Positions 1-8,273 of a stretch of 64,000 nucleotides of DNA are shown one piece after another; the first letter of the stretch is position 1; every line of letters starts with the position of its first letter. The position numbers and the translations under genes were made by a program. The DNA is taken from contig JAFQJH010000002.1 of NCBI GenBank assembly GCA_017415025.1, forward strand, positions 1 to 64,000. Reading direction: 5' to 3'. The stretch is from Clostridia bacterium (lineage in GTDB: Bacteria; Bacillota; Clostridia; Oscillospirales; Acutalibacteraceae). Under the pieces are notes generated by a model. The model saw only the letters and a program-made list of their open reading frames with translations. It searched no databases and was not told the DNA's origin.

Positions 1-51
1 CAAGGTGCTAACCTGCTACTCAAGAGGTCTTCCTCCCGAGACAGCTTTGCT

Positions 52-80
52 ATTATATCAAACACCTTCCCCATTGTCAA
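52..80 (-). promoter_or_regulatory. Leftward sigma-A promoter at window edge
   Basis: On the minus strand TTGACA (80-75) and TATAAT (57-52) are separated by 17 nt, a perfect consensus. The transcript would leave the window after about 45 nt, so the gene it serves lies outside. Confidence 0.7.
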
Positions 81-254
81 CACTTTTTTTAATCTTTTTT
101 ATCCCTTTTTTTACTCTTCTTCAACTCTCCCGCGTGTTCTGCGAATATTTAGATATCTCTTCTTTTCAACATACTATATGTTGGTTTATTTTCTGTTTTT
201 TATCTTTATGTAGGTTCGGTGAAATAGCTGAATGTACAATCGCTGTGCTTACAA

Positions 255-280
255 TGGACGTCGAAGGCGCCGTCCACTAC
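255..280 (-). repeat. REP-like element, GTAG plus hairpin
   Basis: Read on the minus strand this is GTAG followed by a hairpin with arms TGGAC and GTCCA. The core is nearly identical to the element at 50581-50606, including the loop sequence GGCGCCTTCGA. Confidence 0.65.
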
Positions 281-349
281 GGATTTGTGCGAAAATTCAG
301 ATGGATCAAATTTTCGAAATCTCCTCTAAAATTGTAATTTGTAATTTCC

Positions 350-373
350 GGCGGCAGCAAGCCACCGCCCTAC
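350..373 (-). repeat. REP-like element, GTAG plus hairpin
   Basis: On the minus strand this reads GTAG then a hairpin with GGCGG and CCGCC arms. It matches the element at 35381-35404 over its whole length, so the two are copies of one family. Confidence 0.7.
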
Positions 374-435
374 CGGTTTGATAATCATTTTTATCTTTCT
401 TTTATTCAATAATTACCGTTATATTTATTGAAAAC

Positions 436-483
436 ATCCTCCTGTCACGGCTTTGCTGTGTCACCCTCCTTTGGCAAGGAGTG
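436..483 (+). repeat. Type B double-hairpin intergenic repeat, copy 1
   Basis: The order is ATCCTCC, then TCACGGC with a short hairpin, then CACCCTCC with GGCAAGGAG. The same module is at 35305-35354 and, inverted, at 33116-33167. Confidence 0.6.
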
Positions 484-583
484 CTGTTTGGTTTGTACGA
501 AAATTTAGCCATAGCTAATTTTTCCGCTATGGCTAGATGATGATTATTTTTTAGACAAACACATATCTCTGTACAATCTTATT

Positions 584-1183
584 TTAACGTTTCGTTATTT
601 CATATGGTAATAAATCGGGGTCATCAATACCCATACTTCTCCAAAAACGAGCGCAATGTATACAATTACCTTTTACTTCGCACCAATTTATTTCAGGTAA
701 AGTCAGATATTCCCGAGTAGCACTGCAAACAATCGTTTCTATATCGTCATCATACTCACTACAACTTTCTTTCGCAGGGTCATGCACTTCATATAAGCCC
801 TTTTGGGCATATTCTTCTTTCAGTTTATCAATTTCTTTTCTATTTACAATTTCTTGAGCTTCATTAATTTTTTCCAAAATCGAGAAAGGAGCATAAAGCG
901 CTGCAATTAGATTTACAACGCCAAGTAGTATTATTAAAAGAAATAATCCCAAATCAGCCAATCCGTTTCCTTTTATTATTGCACCTTCATGACTGCAACA
1001 CGCCGCAAATATAACTCCAAATCCAGGTATCATAATCCAAAAAAAAGCTATTGCTCCTCTTCCGAGGTAATAGTCTATACTTTTATTCTTTTTTATGATT
1101 ACCGACTTTTTGTTTTCATATTCTTTTTTCAGCGGATGATTACAGTATTCTCTGTACATCCTAATTCTTGTCGATTGCTTCAT
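584..1183 (-). CDS. Hypothetical membrane protein with Cys-rich tail
   Basis: I do not recognise this 199-residue protein. Two membrane segments are clear (about 44-62 and 76-100). They are followed by a charged, probably helical stretch (101-130) and a soluble tail with five Cys (141, 153, 168, 174, 177), including a Cys-x5-Cys-x2-Cys group that could bind metal. The ATG is preceded by AAGGAGAG. It lies 78 nt downstream of a Cys-rich small gene on the same strand, but a terminator-like hairpin (1209-1238) sits between them, so co-transcription would need read-through. No function can be assigned. Confidence 0.7.
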   Translation of the reverse strand: MKQSTRIRMYREYCNHPLKKEYENKKSVIIKKNKSIDYYLGRGAIAFFWIMIPGFGVIFAACCSHEGAIIKGNGLADLGLFLLIILLGVVNLIAALYAPFSILEKINEAQEIVNRKEIDKLKEEYAQKGLYEVHDPAKESCSEYDDDIETIVCSATREYLTLPEINWCEVKGNCIHCARFWRSMGIDDPDLLPYEITKR

Positions 1184-1208
1184 ACATTTACTCTCCTTTA
1201 CGATAAAA

Positions 1209-1238
1209 GGAACTGTTTACTAAATAAGAAACAGTCCC
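1209..1238 (-). terminator. Terminator or attenuator between two leftward genes
   Basis: Arms GGAACTGTTT (1209-1218) and AAACAGTCCC (1229-1238) pair with one wobble. On the minus strand the stem is followed by a short T run. Confidence 0.55.
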
Positions 1239-1261
1239 TTCACACATTTTCAACACCTAAC

Positions 1262-1435
1262 TTAACAATCCTTATAAATAGGACAATCTCTATATTCTTC
1301 GCCATACTCGCATTTGCACATGTGCTTAACCTTCGGGTCATCAACAGACATTTTCTTGCCTGTAACAGTGCAAATGTATTTGCAATCATTCCAAAAAGTG
1401 TGGTCTTCAAATCTCACCTTCGGACAATCTGCCAT
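1262..1435 (-). CDS. Small Cys-rich protein
   Basis: A 57-residue protein with seven Cys (4, 18, 22, 40, 42, 51, 57), ending in CPIYKDC. The spacing of the Cys residues suggests a small metal-binding or disulfide fold, but I recognise no named family. An in-frame extension upstream is possible. I place the start at the ATG at 1435 because TAAGGAGG stands directly before it and the promoter (1470-1498) lies upstream of that. The gene is divergent from an HTH regulator, and an operator-like palindrome sits inside its promoter spacer, so it is a likely target of that regulator (inference). Confidence 0.7.
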   Translation of the reverse strand: MADCPKVRFEDHTFWNDCKYICTVTGKKMSVDDPKVKHMCKCEYGEEYRDCPIYKDC

Positions 1436-1469
1436 ATCGTTTCGCCTCCTTATACTCTTTTTATAGACT

Positions 1470-1498
1470 ATTATAGTCGATTTATCGACTGTTGTCAA
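1470..1498 (-). promoter_or_regulatory. Leftward promoter with operator palindrome in its spacer
   Basis: On the minus strand TTGACA (1498-1493) and TATAAT (1475-1470) stand 17 nt apart. The spacer contains a perfect 7-bp inverted repeat, AGTCGAT-TT-ATCGACT (1475-1490). A second, weaker palindrome (GACTA, TAGTC) lies next to it at about 1466-1478. A protein bound here would block RNA polymerase. Confidence 0.7.
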
Positions 1499-1540
1499 CT
1501 CTTCGAGTATAAAATAAAATTTCATCAAGGAGGGATAGTT

Positions 1541-1744
1541 ATGATTTCTTATGAACCTTTTTATGAAACACTTAAAAAGAAGAACATCACCACTTACAGA
1601 TTGATGAAGGATCATAACATCAGCTCCAGCCTTATTGACAGGCTTAAGCACAACAAACCAATCAGTACGGTTACGCTCAATGATTTATGTTCCATTCTCG
1701 ATTGCCGTGTTGAAGATATAATGGTTTATATTAAAGACGAATAA
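1541..1744 (+). CDS. Small Cro/CI-type HTH regulator
   Basis: A 67-residue protein that is almost all helix-turn-helix. It resembles the short Cro/CI-like (HTH_26, YozG-like) regulators of Firmicutes: an N-terminal helix, the turn around residues 16-38 (TTYRLMKDHNISSSLIDRLK), then TLNDLCSILDCRVEDI. The ATG at 1541 has AAGGAGGG at a good distance, whereas longer in-frame starts run back through the divergent gene. It faces a Cys-rich gene across about 105 nt holding palindromic operator candidates, so it probably represses itself and that gene (inference). A strong terminator follows. Confidence 0.8.
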   Translation: MISYEPFYETLKKKNITTYRLMKDHNISSSLIDRLKHNKPISTVTLNDLCSILDCRVEDIMVYIKDE

Positions 1745-1769
1745 AAGCTGCCGTTAATTGGCAGCTTTT
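1743..1769 (+). terminator. Terminator after HTH gene
   Basis: A perfect 10-bp stem AAAAGCTGCC / GGCAGCTTTT with a 7-nt loop, ending in T residues. It may act in both directions. Confidence 0.8.
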
Positions 1770-1833
1770 GATTTTATATAGCTAATGTAATATAGGTACA
1801 TCAAAATACGGAGAGAAATCCGCGTTTTCATAA

Positions 1834-2532
1834 TTACTCAAAATAAAACTCTTTCATATCGTCGAGGCGCAGGAGCATCGGCGGAAGTCCTGTTGCGGCG
1901 CCGACATCGATATCGATCCACGTTTCGGTCTTTACTGCCTTTCCTTTATACTCATTGCCGTAATATAAAGTGGGAGTATGGCCAAAAACAGTTGTTATAT
2001 CATCAAAGTATCTTGCCGTAAGGCTCGGACGCGACCAGAGCAAATCCGTTTCGGTATATTCGGACAGCTTTTTGTTGTAGCTGAAATTGCCGAGTCCGCT
2101 GTGAGTAAGAATAAAATCCTTTCCGTTGACGGTCAGAATCTCATAAAGCGGACATTCGCGCAGAAAATCGAGAATATACTCAATCTGCTTCGGGCGCAAG
2201 GTGCGGAGTGCATCAAGAGTCGGCTGGCCGCCGTTGGCAACCCAATTTGAATATATGCCGAGCTTCGTGCCCGTGAGGTCGCCTATTGACTTTTTCGTTA
2301 TTTCTTCGAAAACAAAATCGCTCGCAAGCATCATCGCCTCGTGATTGCCGAGGAGCAATTCCACGTTAGGCTGGAGCATTATCCAACGCAGAAGGTTTAT
2401 TCCGTCCTTCCCGCGGTCAATGACGTCGCCGAGGATATAAAGAAAATCGTCCTGTGAAAAATTCACGCTTTCAAGCATTGCCTTGAATTTTTCGAGCGGA
2501 TAGCCGTGCAGGTCGGATGTTACGTAAATCAT
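1834..2532 (-). CDS. Metallophosphoesterase, Ser/Thr phosphatase type
   Basis: A 232-residue cytoplasmic metallophosphoesterase. The metal-binding motifs are in the family order: DLHG (7-10), GDVIDRG (35-41), GNHE (62-65), then THSG and FGHT in the C-terminal half. This pattern is shared by bacterial PP1-like phosphatases (PrpE type) and symmetrical diadenosine tetraphosphatases (ApaH type), so the substrate may be a phosphoprotein or a dinucleotide. Length fits either group. It stands alone, with a repeat-filled gap upstream. Confidence 0.85.
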   Translation of the reverse strand: MIYVTSDLHGYPLEKFKAMLESVNFSQDDFLYILGDVIDRGKDGINLLRWIMLQPNVELLLGNHEAMMLASDFVFEEITKKSIGDLTGTKLGIYSNWVANGGQPTLDALRTLRPKQIEYILDFLRECPLYEILTVNGKDFILTHSGLGNFSYNKKLSEYTETDLLWSRPSLTARYFDDITTVFGHTPTLYYGNEYKGKAVKTETWIDIDVGAATGLPPMLLRLDDMKEFYFE

Positions 2533-2660
2533 TTTATCTCCCCTTTACATAATATATACCATATTTTAGGGATTTTTGCAAACTGTGCAGAACTGTAAGT
2601 TCTTTATGATACTGAAGATAAGATGCATAAAAATCAAACTCACCAGCAAATTGGTAGTTT

Positions 2661-2845
2661 GTCTATGTCTCTTCAATTTTGAAACAAGCTAAAGACAAGC
2701 AACCTTCTCTGAAAGGGTAGGTGCCCGACAGGGCGGATGGGTGGAACGTAAGCGACCAAAAAGTTCTTTGACTATTGACTATTTTTTCTCGTTGCTTCGC
2801 AACACCCCTTTGTCGCTACGCGACATTTCCCCTTTCAGGGGAAAC
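2661..2845 (+). repeat. Type D long intergenic repeat, copy 1
   Basis: It runs from GTCTATGTCTCTTCAATTTT through a CCTTCTCTGAAAGGGTAGG hairpin and CCCGACAGGGCGGATGGGTG to a Thr/Cys-like TCGTTGCTTCGCAAC hairpin and a CCCCTTTCAGGGG hairpin. The copy at 17708-17902 matches it closely along about 150 nt. Confidence 0.75.
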
Positions 2846-2883
2846 TGCTCAGAATTAGCAACATCAAAAGAGAAATCTCCCCG

Positions 2884-2899
2884 ACAAATTAAAATTTGT
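2884..2899. repeat. AT-rich palindrome repeat
   Basis: ACAAATT-AA-AATTTGT is a perfect inverted repeat. The same 16-mer is at 35681-35696, with near copies at 17929-17944 and 35502-35518. It always flanks other intergenic repeats. Confidence 0.6.
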
Positions 2900-3000
2900 G
2901 CTGCTTATCGAGATATTGAGGCGCTGTACACGAAAGGAAATTAATCTTCAGACAAAATAAATGACATACATCATAATAAATCAAGAGGGCATATATTAAG

Positions 3001-3030
3001 AAAACCTTGCCTCATAGGAAGCAAGGTTTT
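3001..3030 (-). terminator. Terminator of the BIG2 protein gene
   Basis: A perfect 10-bp stem AAAACCTTGC / GCAAGGTTTT with T runs on both sides. It lies just past the stop of the leftward gene. Confidence 0.8.
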
Positions 3031-3043
3031 ACTTTACAACTTA

Positions 3044-4195
3044 TTAAAGGATAGCGGAAACGAGGAGAACAAGCACCGCATAAGCTCCGACAAACGGAAG
3101 AAGAATCGGTGCAACGGGAAGGAGAAGAAGTGTACCCACAACGCCTGCGCTGACCTTTACCCACATTGTGCTTTCAGCCTCGGAGATATTCTGCCAGCTG
3201 AAGTAGATATCGTTACCCTCAACACAGAAGCCGTCAAGTGCAATACCATCTCTGGTCTGACTTTCAGCCAATCCGCATTCTACAAGACCCGATGCGACAA
3301 GCGACGTCATTTCAGCATCCTTAAAGGTGATTCTGCCTGTAAGGCGAAGCTCGTCGGCAGGCTCTTCCTGACGGAGGTGTCCGTTTTTGAAGCCGGTGCA
3401 CCACCAATAATAATCGTACTCTCTTGTGAATTCGCGGTTCCAGTTGCCGTTCATATCCTCGTGCCAGAGAGTCATTTCCAACTTGAGCCAGTCTTCCTCT
3501 GCAGGGCAGTTGAAGAACGTCCATGCGCCGATACCATCTTCATCGTGAGGACGGTTATAAATACCGATTTCTCCGCCGTAGAACACAAGTCCGTACTGGC
3601 CCTTCCACATCTGGAGCATCCAGTCCTTACCCTCATAGGTGAAGAAAATACGGATATAGTCATATTCAAGAAGAATGTAGGGAGATACAAAATCATAAAT
3701 CTTGCCGAAGCCGAAATTGTACTGCCATGCGTCCTTATCGTTAGTATAGTAATAGTCATCAATATAGCTGTACTGATAGCTGAGAACCTGTCTGTCCTCA
3801 AGAAGATTACGAAGGAAATTGTTGCGTTTTATAACACTGACAGTAAACTCGCCGTTAAGGGTTTCACCGTCAACAACCGCCTGCGCACGGATAGTAACGG
3901 TACCTACATCAACACCCTTGACCGTACCGTTCTGATCGACAGTCGCAATACTCTCATCTGATGATGACCAGACAATAACAGGCTGAACTTCCACGTTGGT
4001 AACAGTCGCCGTCATCTGAATTGTCTTTCTTTTTGCGACAGAGAGATTTTCACTCTTCATTACAAGCGCGTGACCGTCAGAGCTGTCCGGAACGCTCTTT
4101 GTGAGTGCAGATGCACCGATGCTTGTAAAAGAGAAAACAGTTACAATTATGAGTACAAGTGCAATGAGCTTTGTCATAATGCTTTTGGTTTTCAT
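3044..4195 (-). CDS. Secreted protein with bacterial Ig-like (BIG2) domain
   Basis: A 383-residue exported protein. The signal peptide is clear (MKTKSIMTKLIALVLIIVTV, then a Ser/Ala-rich cleavage zone ending near SIGASA). A BIG2-type Ig-like domain follows, with the usual core WSSSDESIATVDQNGTVKG. The middle is a Trp/Tyr-rich beta-type region with no family I can name. The C-terminus is a long hydrophobic segment that should anchor the protein in the membrane. I choose the ATG at 4195 because AGGAGG precedes it and the signal peptide begins there. It is likely a cell-surface protein of unknown ligand. Confidence 0.75.
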   Translation of the reverse strand: MKTKSIMTKLIALVLIIVTVFSFTSIGASALTKSVPDSSDGHALVMKSENLSVAKRKTIQMTATVTNVEVQPVIVWSSSDESIATVDQNGTVKGVDVGTVTIRAQAVVDGETLNGEFTVSVIKRNNFLRNLLEDRQVLSYQYSYIDDYYYTNDKDAWQYNFGFGKIYDFVSPYILLEYDYIRIFFTYEGKDWMLQMWKGQYGLVFYGGEIGIYNRPHDEDGIGAWTFFNCPAEEDWLKLEMTLWHEDMNGNWNREFTREYDYYWWCTGFKNGHLRQEEPADELRLTGRITFKDAEMTSLVASGLVECGLAESQTRDGIALDGFCVEGNDIYFSWQNISEAESTMWVKVSAGVVGTLLLLPVAPILLPFVGAYAVLVLLVSAIL

Positions 4196-4308
4196 AATAA
4201 TTCCTCCTGTATTATTTGATTTTAGCGAGGTATATTTTATCACTCGTGTTAATTTTTGTCAAACAAAACTTGCGTTTTGTATATACACAATAGGCTTTCT
4301 TTTCAACG

Positions 4309-4890
4309 TCAAAACTCTTTTCTTTCGCGTATACGCCACACACCGAAAATACATCCGGCTATTCCCAAAAACATAGCAAACAGTATTATATATATCGGAG
4401 CGACATTCAGTGGTTGTTCTGCCCCGTCAATTTTCTCTTGCCCATCAATGCGCACAACCATATTTGTTCTCTTTGCGTATGTAACGGAATAATTTTCTCC
4501 TTTTTCAAGTGAATAATTTGCATTTTCTTTTTCTCTCAAAGAACTGACCTTTATTATTTCTCCGTTATTATCAAAGATATAATTTCTTTCCAGACCGCCA
4601 AAATCACCGATTTCACTTCCCACATAAGTTGCTTCGCAAGTGACGAAATCACGGGCAATCAAATCTATCAAATTGTAGCCAAACGCCACGAGAAGCAATA
4701 CACCAACAAAAATCATTAATTTAGACGCAGCTTTTGCATACATATGCTTAATTTTAAATATTTGAGGTGTATTGCGGTCAATATCTTCAAGCTTGGGTTT
4801 AACATCAACACCAAAAATTAAATATATAGCCAATGGAAGCCAAAACACCAGCAGCCAAGGAAAAGTAGCCGCGTATAAAATTGATAACAT
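4309..4890 (-). CDS. DUF3592-like membrane protein
   Basis: A 193-residue membrane protein with an N-terminal hydrophobic segment (about 5-25), a second near 55-75, an extracytoplasmic beta-rich domain, and a last membrane helix before a basic tail. The middle part (TCEATYVGSE, then SVTYAKRTNMVVRIDG) resembles DUF3592, a family of unknown function. I use the ATG at 4890, which has AAAGGGTG upstream, rather than a TTG at 4908. A leftward promoter (TTGAAA-17-TATAAT, 4942-4914) supports this. Confidence 0.65.
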   Translation of the reverse strand: MLSILYAATFPWLLVFWLPLAIYLIFGVDVKPKLEDIDRNTPQIFKIKHMYAKAASKLMIFVGVLLLVAFGYNLIDLIARDFVTCEATYVGSEIGDFGGLERNYIFDNNGEIIKVSSLREKENANYSLEKGENYSVTYAKRTNMVVRIDGQEKIDGAEQPLNVAPIYIILFAMFLGIAGCIFGVWRIRERKEF

Positions 4891-4913
4891 TTTAATCACC
4901 CTTTCCAAAAGTG

Positions 4914-4942
4914 ATTATAACTCAATCGTACAATTTTTTCAA
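4914..4942 (-). promoter_or_regulatory. Promoter of DUF3592-like gene
   Basis: On the minus strand TTGAAA (4942-4937) and TATAAT (4919-4914) have a 17-nt spacer. Confidence 0.6.
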
Positions 4943-4950
4943 TCTAAATC

Positions 4951-4979
4951 TTGCCATATCAAAAATTATATGGTATACT
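4951..4979 (+). promoter_or_regulatory. Promoter of cysteine synthase
   Basis: TTGCCA (4951-4956), 17 nt, TATACT (4974-4979). The transcript would start about 75 nt before the ATG. No T-box or S-box is seen in the leader. Confidence 0.6.
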
Positions 4980-5062
4980 GTGTTGGTTTAAATTTCAGGC
5001 AGTAACAAAAATATCTTTACAGCATAATTTATTAAGTGAAAAGATAAACAGGAGTAGTTTAA

Positions 5063-5989
5063 ATGGTTTTAAACAACGTTTTAGAGGCTATGGGTAACAC
5101 GCCTCTCATCAGACTTTCAAATATGGTTGACCCCGACAGTGCGGAAATCCTTGTTAAATACGAAGGACTCAACGTCGGCGGTTCTATCAAAACAAGAACA
5201 GCATACAATATGATTGTTGACGCCGAAAAGCGCGGTATCATTAACAAGGACACTATCATCGTTGAGCCGACAAGCGGTAATCAGGGTATCGGTCTTGCGC
5301 TCGTAAGCGCGGTGCGCGGATATAAGGCGATTATCATTATGCCCGATTCCGTCAGTGAGGAAAGACGCAAGATTGTTGAGCATTACGGTGCAGAGGTTAT
5401 CTACGTTCACGATGCAGGTAACATAGGCGACTGTATTGATGAGTGTTTAAAGCTTGCTCTTAAAATGCGCGACGAAAATCCGAATGTATTTGTCCCCCAG
5501 CAGTTTGAAAATCCTGCAAACGTTGCAATTCAGCGCGAACAGACAGGTGTTGAGATTCTGAAGCAGGTAGGCGGTCCGATTCACGGCTTCTGTTCGGGTA
5601 TCGGCACGGGCGGTACGATTACGGGTATCGGCGAAACACTTAAAAAGAAGAATCCTGACATTGAAATCTGGGCGGTTGAGCCCGAGCACGCGGCTATCCT
5701 TTCGGGCGGTTCAATCGGCACACATATTCAGATGGGCATCGGCGACGGACTTATTCCTGCGATACTCAATCAGGAGATTTACAACGACGTTTGCATCATA
5801 AGGGACGAGGAAGCCTTGCAGACTGCACGCGACCTCGCTTCGAAGGAAGGTATTATGTGCGGAATTTCGAGCGGTACGAACGTTGCCGCCGCAATGAAGC
5901 TTGCAAAGAAGCTCGGCAAGGGCAAGACGGTGGTTACCGTCCTCCCCGATACGGCAGAGCGATATTTCTCCACCCCGCTTTTTGAATAA
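5063..5989 (+). CDS. cysK: Cysteine synthase (O-acetylserine sulfhydrylase)
   Basis: A 308-residue PLP enzyme that makes L-cysteine from O-acetylserine and sulfide in the cytoplasm. The PLP lysine is K43 in GGSIKTRTA. The substrate loop is TSGNQG (70-75), a variant of the usual TSGNTG. The phosphate-binding GTGGTITG follows near residue 177, and the C-terminal SSG motif is present. Length is normal for CysK. The Gln in the substrate loop leaves some room for a related specificity, such as cystathionine beta-synthase-like use of other acceptors. It is a single-gene unit with its own promoter and a strong terminator. Confidence 0.9.
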   Translation: MVLNNVLEAMGNTPLIRLSNMVDPDSAEILVKYEGLNVGGSIKTRTAYNMIVDAEKRGIINKDTIIVEPTSGNQGIGLALVSAVRGYKAIIIMPDSVSEERRKIVEHYGAEVIYVHDAGNIGDCIDECLKLALKMRDENPNVFVPQQFENPANVAIQREQTGVEILKQVGGPIHGFCSGIGTGGTITGIGETLKKKNPDIEIWAVEPEHAAILSGGSIGTHIQMGIGDGLIPAILNQEIYNDVCIIRDEEALQTARDLASKEGIMCGISSGTNVAAAMKLAKKLGKGKTVVTVLPDTAERYFSTPLFE

Positions 5990-5993
5990 AACC

Positions 5994-6026
5994 AAGGCTT
6001 GCAGCTGAAATTCAGTTGCAAGCCTT
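5994..6026 (+). terminator. Terminator between cysK and the rhamnosidase gene
   Basis: A long stem (AAGGCTTGCA / TGCAAGCCTT extended by CTGAA / TTCAG) followed by T residues. The genes converge, so it may serve both. Confidence 0.85.
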
Positions 6027-6044
6027 TTTATATCATATTCAGTT

Positions 6045-8219
6045 TCAGATGCAGAATCTGTTCTCGCCGACGGCAAGGTTTTCAGTTATTTTGTTGTGGC
6101 AGAAGCTCGCCTTGATACCTTCGCAAAGGCTGATTATGATATTGATTTTTTCGCCTTCACGCTCCCACTCAACGGCAATCTCGCCGTGAGGTGTGGTAAT
6201 GTGACTCTTTGCATAGTCGAGACATTCCGCGAACACGGGCTCAATGACAACCTCATCGTATCTGACGGAATTCTCTGTCTGCTTTATACCGAGGATATCA
6301 CGGAAAAGGTAGAGCGTGCTTGCGCCGAACATCGGATGCGAATGAGAGGATTCGCCATTCCAGTTTTCCCAGATTGTTGTTGCGCCCCATTTACGCATTG
6401 TTTCGAAGGAAACCTCGTTTTTATTTGAAAGCAGTTTTGTTGCAAGCTCGCCGTTGCCCGATTGATAAAGCACGTTAAGCAAGCTGTAAGTGCCGAAAAT
6501 TCCCGTGTCAAATTCGCCGAGTGACGAATATTTTTTCACGAGATTTCCGATTGTATTCTCATCCCCTGCACCGCATTCCGCCGCAAAAGCGTCCGCGCCC
6601 TGAAAACCGCCGATAAAGCTGCCGTCACCGTCGGCATATTTAAGTCTTACGGCTTCGGTATGCTCGGCGATGAGCTTTTCGTATTTTGCGGTATCCTCGC
6701 CGAGAGCCTTGCAAAGGTAAACGAGCATTTTAAGCTGAATTATAAAGAGTGTTGTGTTCACAAACGGTTCGGGAATCGTAACTCTTTCCGGAGTACACCA
6801 ATCGCCGAGGCACCAGCCGTCAGGCTCTTCACGTACAATAAGTCCTTTTTCGCAACGACTCTCAATATAATCGACAAATTTTGCCATATTGGGGTAAACA
6901 TCACGGAGTGCCTGAACATCACCGTAATGGCGGTAGAAATTGTACGGAACAATAATCATTGCACCTCCCCAGCCTGCAGGACCGCCGCCGCCACCGGCAA
7001 AGGGCGCTGTATGCTGAACGTGACCTGTTTCCTTATCCTGACAATCCTTGATGTCCTCAATCCACTTGCGGTACATCGCTTCGGCATCAAACTCGGTCAT
7101 AACCGCGCCGCAGGTAAGCTGTCCGTCGCCCGTGTAACCGAGACGCTCACGGTGAGGACAGTCGGAAGGAATACAGCCGTGGGTGTTGCTTTCCTGTGTA
7201 TTGATAAAAGCCTTATAAAGCCAATTGAGTGTTTCATCACTGCATTCGAAGGAGGACGTGCTTTTCATATCCGTATGAATAACGCGCACCTCGGCAGGCT
7301 CGCAATTATTCGAAAGTGCAAAATACTGAAAACCGAACCAGGTGAAATACGGATGATAAAGCTCGTCCGAGCCGTCCGTAATTGCAAAGAATCTTTGTCT
7401 TTGCTCGTTATAACCGACAGATATATTGTCAATATCAAGGTCAGGGGTAAGCTCCTCCGCACATTCATACCAAATATGCTCACCGCTAATGTTGCAACGG
7501 ATTACGGGATAGCCCGTGACATTTCTTTCGACCTTGTATACGTTGTATGTATCAAACGCTTTTACAAGCTTAGGTCTGAGCGTTTCAACAACCCTGTCGG
7601 ACGGGCAGGACTGGATATAATACTCACTGCGCGGTGCAGTGACGATATCGGGCTGAGCCCAGCCGTGAAGCTGTGCTTCGGACGTATTCCACCTGCGGTC
7701 AAAACGGCTGTAATCGTGGCGTTCGCCGTGGAAAAGATTTGAGTTCACGAAGAAGCCGCGCTTGTAGAGCGTTTTCTTATCAGAAACAACGCTCGTGCCG
7801 TCCTCAAAATCTATTTTGTAGCAGAGCTTGATTCTGCCGTAGCTGACATTACCCTCGCCCTTGCGCAAAAGCTGATGATAAAATCCGCCGCCGACCATTA
7901 CGCCGAGGACGTTTTCGCCCTCACGCAAAAACGGTGTGAGGTCATATTTCATAACGTGGATACGGTGAGACCACATATCATCAAGCGGATAGGAAAGCAC
8001 CATATCCGTGCGCTCGTGGTAGTCGGTATAAGCGGGCGCAAATTCGTCCGCACTGACGCGCTCGCCGTTCAGATACAAAATAAAATAGCCCAATCCGCAG
8101 ATTGTTATCTCTGCAGATTGAGCCTTATTATTCTCAAATGTTGTACGGAAGAGTGTTGCATCAACATCACCCTTCGGGCAAATCCATCTTGCGTTGCCAA
8201 AAAGCTCTTTATGTGTCAT
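6045..8219 (-). CDS. Alpha-L-rhamnosidase, GH78 family
   Basis: A 724-residue glycoside hydrolase expected to release terminal L-rhamnose from plant or bacterial glycans. N-terminal beta domains (about 1-300) precede an (alpha/alpha)6 barrel. The barrel carries the GH78 hallmark DCPHRERLGYTGDGQ at 353-367, whose Asp and Glu belong to the acid/base cluster of the family. The end (residues about 640-724) is a beta-sandwich cap. There is no signal peptide, so it should act in the cytoplasm on imported oligosaccharides. No transporter or rhamnose catabolic gene lies next to it. Confidence 0.9.
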   Translation of the reverse strand: MTHKELFGNARWICPKGDVDATLFRTTFENNKAQSAEITICGLGYFILYLNGERVSADEFAPAYTDYHERTDMVLSYPLDDMWSHRIHVMKYDLTPFLREGENVLGVMVGGGFYHQLLRKGEGNVSYGRIKLCYKIDFEDGTSVVSDKKTLYKRGFFVNSNLFHGERHDYSRFDRRWNTSEAQLHGWAQPDIVTAPRSEYYIQSCPSDRVVETLRPKLVKAFDTYNVYKVERNVTGYPVIRCNISGEHIWYECAEELTPDLDIDNISVGYNEQRQRFFAITDGSDELYHPYFTWFGFQYFALSNNCEPAEVRVIHTDMKSTSSFECSDETLNWLYKAFINTQESNTHGCIPSDCPHRERLGYTGDGQLTCGAVMTEFDAEAMYRKWIEDIKDCQDKETGHVQHTAPFAGGGGGPAGWGGAMIIVPYNFYRHYGDVQALRDVYPNMAKFVDYIESRCEKGLIVREEPDGWCLGDWCTPERVTIPEPFVNTTLFIIQLKMLVYLCKALGEDTAKYEKLIAEHTEAVRLKYADGDGSFIGGFQGADAFAAECGAGDENTIGNLVKKYSSLGEFDTGIFGTYSLLNVLYQSGNGELATKLLSNKNEVSFETMRKWGATTIWENWNGESSHSHPMFGASTLYLFRDILGIKQTENSVRYDEVVIEPVFAECLDYAKSHITTPHGEIAVEWEREGEKINIIISLCEGIKASFCHNKITENLAVGENRFCI

Positions 8220-8273
8220 AGTATCGCCTCCGAAGAAATGATACTATAATTTGAGCGTTTTTACAACAGTAAA

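Larger units (their letters stand above)
1..583. other. Gene-free left edge with repeats
   Basis: No convincing gene is seen here. A rightward open frame at 5-337 has no ribosome binding site and runs through repeat sequence, so I reject it. The stretch holds a leftward promoter (52-80), two GTAG-hairpin REP-like elements (255-280 and 350-373) and one copy of the type B double-hairpin repeat (about 436-483). Confidence 0.7.
2533..3043. other. Gene-free gap filled by a long repeat
   Basis: The stretch holds a long copy of the type D repeat (2661-2845), the palindrome at 2884-2899 and a terminator at 3001-3030. A short open frame at 2741-2944 lies wholly inside the repeat and is not a gene. 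Confidence 0.7.

Noticed and set aside
5-337. Open frame of 110 codons at the left edge
   Set aside because: No ribosome site, hydrophobic low-complexity product, and it runs through a leftward promoter and a REP-like element.
989-1540. N-terminal extension of the HTH protein
   Set aside because: The longer frame runs antisense through two leftward genes and their promoter; the ATG at 1541 has the ribosome site.
2741-2944. Open frame of 67 codons
   Set aside because: It lies wholly inside the type D repeat, and the matching repeat at 17708 does not keep the frame.
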